Shown piece by piece: positions 61,385 through 64,000 of a stretch of 64,000 nucleotides of DNA. A program made the position numbers and the translations under genes. This stretch comes from Formicarius rufipectus (lineage: Eukaryota > Chordata > Aves > Passeriformes > Formicariidae): NCBI GenBank assembly GCA_013399695.1, contig VXAU01001757.1:2451616-2515615 (forward strand), written 5' to 3'. The notes below the pieces were generated by a model, which ran no database searches, had not been told where the DNA came from, and was given only the letters and a program-made list of their open reading frames with translations. How positions within the stretch are numbered: the stretch's first letter is position 1; each line of letters starts with the position of its first letter.

Positions 61385-64000
61385 CTGATATGAAGACAAG
61401 AGACAAAAACTGCTTTGGGGGACTGCAAGACAAGCCCTTCATGCAGAACAGAGCTCCTGAGAAAGTTTCTCTGGCCCAAAAAGGTCACTTTTTGTTTCAT
61501 ATTATTCTAACTCAAAAGTTTTATCCTAATTGTTTAGATCAGCAATAACATCTTCTGTTTTGCCATTTTATGGATATTATGTAAAGTAAAAGGACAATGT
61601 AGTAAAATGGATTTTGTCAAAGCCACCAAACCATTACAAAAGAAGATTCATTGCATAATGGATGCCCTTTTCCCCACAGGGAAAGAAAAGTACTCTGGCT
61701 TCAGCTTAATTTTTGTGTTTTGTCTGTTTGATATCTGATGCCTACCAGAAGGATTTGTAAAGAAACCTAAGGCATTTGGACTCCAATTTAATGGGATTTA
61801 AGCATCTACTTCTGCTGGAAATGTTTGAAAACAATATGCTAAAGACCAAATGAACTATTGAGTTTTAATCACCTTCAAACTCTGATACCTTCAACAATAA
61901 CACATTGAAAACCAGCAGAAAATGATGGGGCTGGAGGTAGCAGAATGCAGTCCATGCCCTGACTTTCCAAAATATTGCAGTCTATTTATTCTCAATAGTG
62001 TCAACTGGGGTTGCAATTGCTAAAGACTTATGAAAGTCAGCCATCAGTTTTAAAAGTGTTTTGTGGTGTGTTTTTTTCCCCCCAATAACAGCAGATGGTT
62101 TGGAGACACAATAGCTCTAAATGCTCACTTGAGGAACCTGAAAATTCCAGAAGTAGGAGATTTTAAAGCTGACAGTCAATTGATAAGATTTGAGGTTATT
62201 CTGTGAAGAAAAGGCAAAAAGATTAGGAGGAGATAGTGAAAGAGAAAATATGAAGAGGCTTTCTCAAAACAACCAGAGCTCTGTGGCAGTTACAGGGAAT
62301 AACAGAACCTGCTCTATGCCTGACTCTGCTCCTCCTGCCCTTCCTCCTGTGGAGCAGCAGCATTAGTTTCACTGCAATCAATCAGGCTGCCTCTGGAGTC
62401 AGATGTTATTTAATTTCACTGAAGGGAAAGGGCAGAATCAAGCCAGTAAATACTATCACGTTTATAGATATGTTTTGTTATGTTACATGAGAAATAGTAG
62501 CATGGGCCTGCTGGGAGTTTTCAGGCTGATAAAGCTGTTATCGCATTTCTATTTTTCACTGGGGAACTGCAGCACCAAGAGATCAAGGTCATGTTTAGCA
62601 GAAGGAGCTTAAGGGGTATTTTACATATGAAGAACTTTAAGCGTGTGTTTAAGTGTTTATCTGAAGCAGAGTCTTTACAAATGGGGTAAGACAACACAGA
62701 TCAGGTGAATTCCACAGCCCTGAGCCCCAGGTAGCTGTTCAGGGCTGTAATTGCAAAACCAGAAAGTCTTGGCACCAATAGCTCCATTAATGTGACCCTC
62801 TTCTTGTCCCTAAAAAGCACTTCTACTCCTTAGAACCCATCCAGCAAAGGAAAATAAGGATGCACAAACTCCAGGTCCCTCTTTCTTATCTAAATGCAGC
62901 CTCTTAGTTCATCAAGAGCATCACACTGTCCTAAACCTCTCATTTAACAAGACATGAGTTTTACCTGAAGTGCTTCGGTGACTCTCTTAGACAAGTCTGA
63001 AGCTCTTGAGACTGGTATTAAATGCACTAGGTGTTTCTTCTCCATTACTCAGATCCTTCAAAAAGTCAGAGGGAGAAATGAATATGTATTCTATATGTCA
63101 GCTGGTTATATCAGAGCCTGTCTGTGTCTAATTATGGAAAACAATCTGCCTATGTGAAGTTAACGGGGAAAGCTCTAAACAGATGTTGATTAAAGAGTGC
63201 CTCTGTAGAGTACTTTTTGAGAGGTCATTTTGCTGAGTTTAGATTGAGATGGATGAAGGTGAGGTATTTGGCAGGGAATTGCATCTTTGAAGTGAGTGAC
63301 GAGATCAGGTTTTGGGATGGAAGCACAGAGGTTGCAGTGACATTGATCTGCAGGGGAGGCAAGTGGGATATTAGAGAAGGAACAAACTAATTTGTGTGAG
63401 CAAAAAACCTTTCTGAAGTTAGTTACTAGAATTATTTTAAAGGTATCTGTGAATGTAAAGGCGAGTTTGAAAATGAGTGAATCTTTTTCTGGAAATAGTG
63501 GCTTAGAGAGGATATTCGGTTTCTAATCGAAGTCTGAAACAATGAACCTTTAATTAAGATTTAATTCTTCCTTATTGTGAACAACATTAGGGTCAGTACA
63601 TTCCATAAACACTTCTTCACAGTCCTGAAGGTACTACCAAAAGTCAATCAGCTTGCCCAAGAAGAGGGATTGCTTTTTGGTACCCCTAAAACACAGTAAA
63701 TAAAATGTGGTGTCATCCTAAACGATGTGCAGAAGAAGGGCCCAGCTCTGTGGTGCTGGAAAATGATAGAACTGCAGAGCAGAGGATTTGGCTCATGTAT
63801 CCAAGACTTCATGGAGATGATGCCCAAGCTGGAACAAAGGAAATGCCACAAGTTTCTCTCTCTCAAGTGATGCTGGAACACCTCATGACTATCCCAGCAA
63901 GTTTATTACTTCTGTGAAAACATCCTCCTGTTCTTTATACCTCCTTGTGGAATAGCCACCATTTACTGGTAGCCAGAAGCCATTAGGTGGAGATGGTCCT

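Larger units (their letters stand above)
57976..64000. other. Unique noncoding sequence
   Basis: No repeat family or gene recognised. Contains the candidate regulatory block at 58110-58345, a perfect donor-like CAG/GTAAGT at 58767-58775 without a convincing coding exon, a GC-richer stretch at 60400-60610, poly-T with an N at 61372-61384, and frames no longer than 129 codons without recognised domains. The right end of the window shows no gene either. Confidence 0.5.

Noticed and set aside
1..64000. Endogenous retrovirus LTRs, CRISPR-like arrays or prokaryotic-type gene clusters
   Set aside because: I looked for avian LTR consensus starts, regularly spaced repeats and compact gene strings and saw none. 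The content is ordinary avian noncoding DNA with CR1 insertions.

Overview
This window reads as nuclear DNA from a bird, most likely a passerine, and as a gene-poor stretch (intergenic or inside a large intron). The bird assignment rests on at least fourteen recognisable CR1 non-LTR retrotransposon fragments, nearly all 5'-truncated as is usual for avian CR1. The passerine assignment rests on one copy, on the minus strand near 1.9-2.05 kb, of a tRNA-Ile-headed, CR1-tailed SINE matching TguSINE1, a family known from passerines. I recognise no protein-coding gene, rRNA, tRNA gene, CRISPR array or complete mobile element. The open reading frames are short, lack codon or homology support, and the longer ones often run through CR1 copies.

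Layout. 0-5.6 kb is relatively repeat-rich: a CR1 remnant, a strongly pyrimidine-rich tract ending in poly-T, the SINE, a ~400-bp CR1 and a short plus-strand CR1 tail. 5.6-16.9 kb is mostly unique, with one ~450-bp CR1, a possible much older dispersed repeat at ~6.5 kb and an AT-rich block at ~7.5-7.8 kb that resembles a conserved noncoding element. 16.9-22.3 kb has three CR1 copies, a small CpG-rich patch at ~18.1 kb and one isolated exon-like segment at ~19.96-20.07 kb. 22.3-34.9 kb is unique apart from a ~0.5-kb CpG-island-like block at ~23.0-23.5 kb, the best candidate regulatory or promoter element in the window. 34.9-36.8 kb holds a cluster of three CR1 fragments. 36.8-48.2 kb has three plus-strand CR1 tails and several AT-rich enhancer-like blocks. 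48.2-56.3 kb is mostly unique, with a CR1 remnant at ~51.7 kb and an assembly gap of 32 N inside poly-A at ~51.1 kb. 56.3-58.0 kb is a ~1.7-kb old CR1 on the minus strand that still includes degraded reverse-transcriptase sequence. 58.0-64.0 kb is unique.

There is no set of genes acting together to describe. The useful content is the record of retroposition (CR1 and its SINE parasite), one CpG-rich promoter-like block, one low-confidence exon candidate and a few possible conserved noncoding elements. I looked for an undescribed system and found no evidence of one. Repeat identities come from recognising consensus features, not from database searches, so subfamily names and exact edges are approximate.
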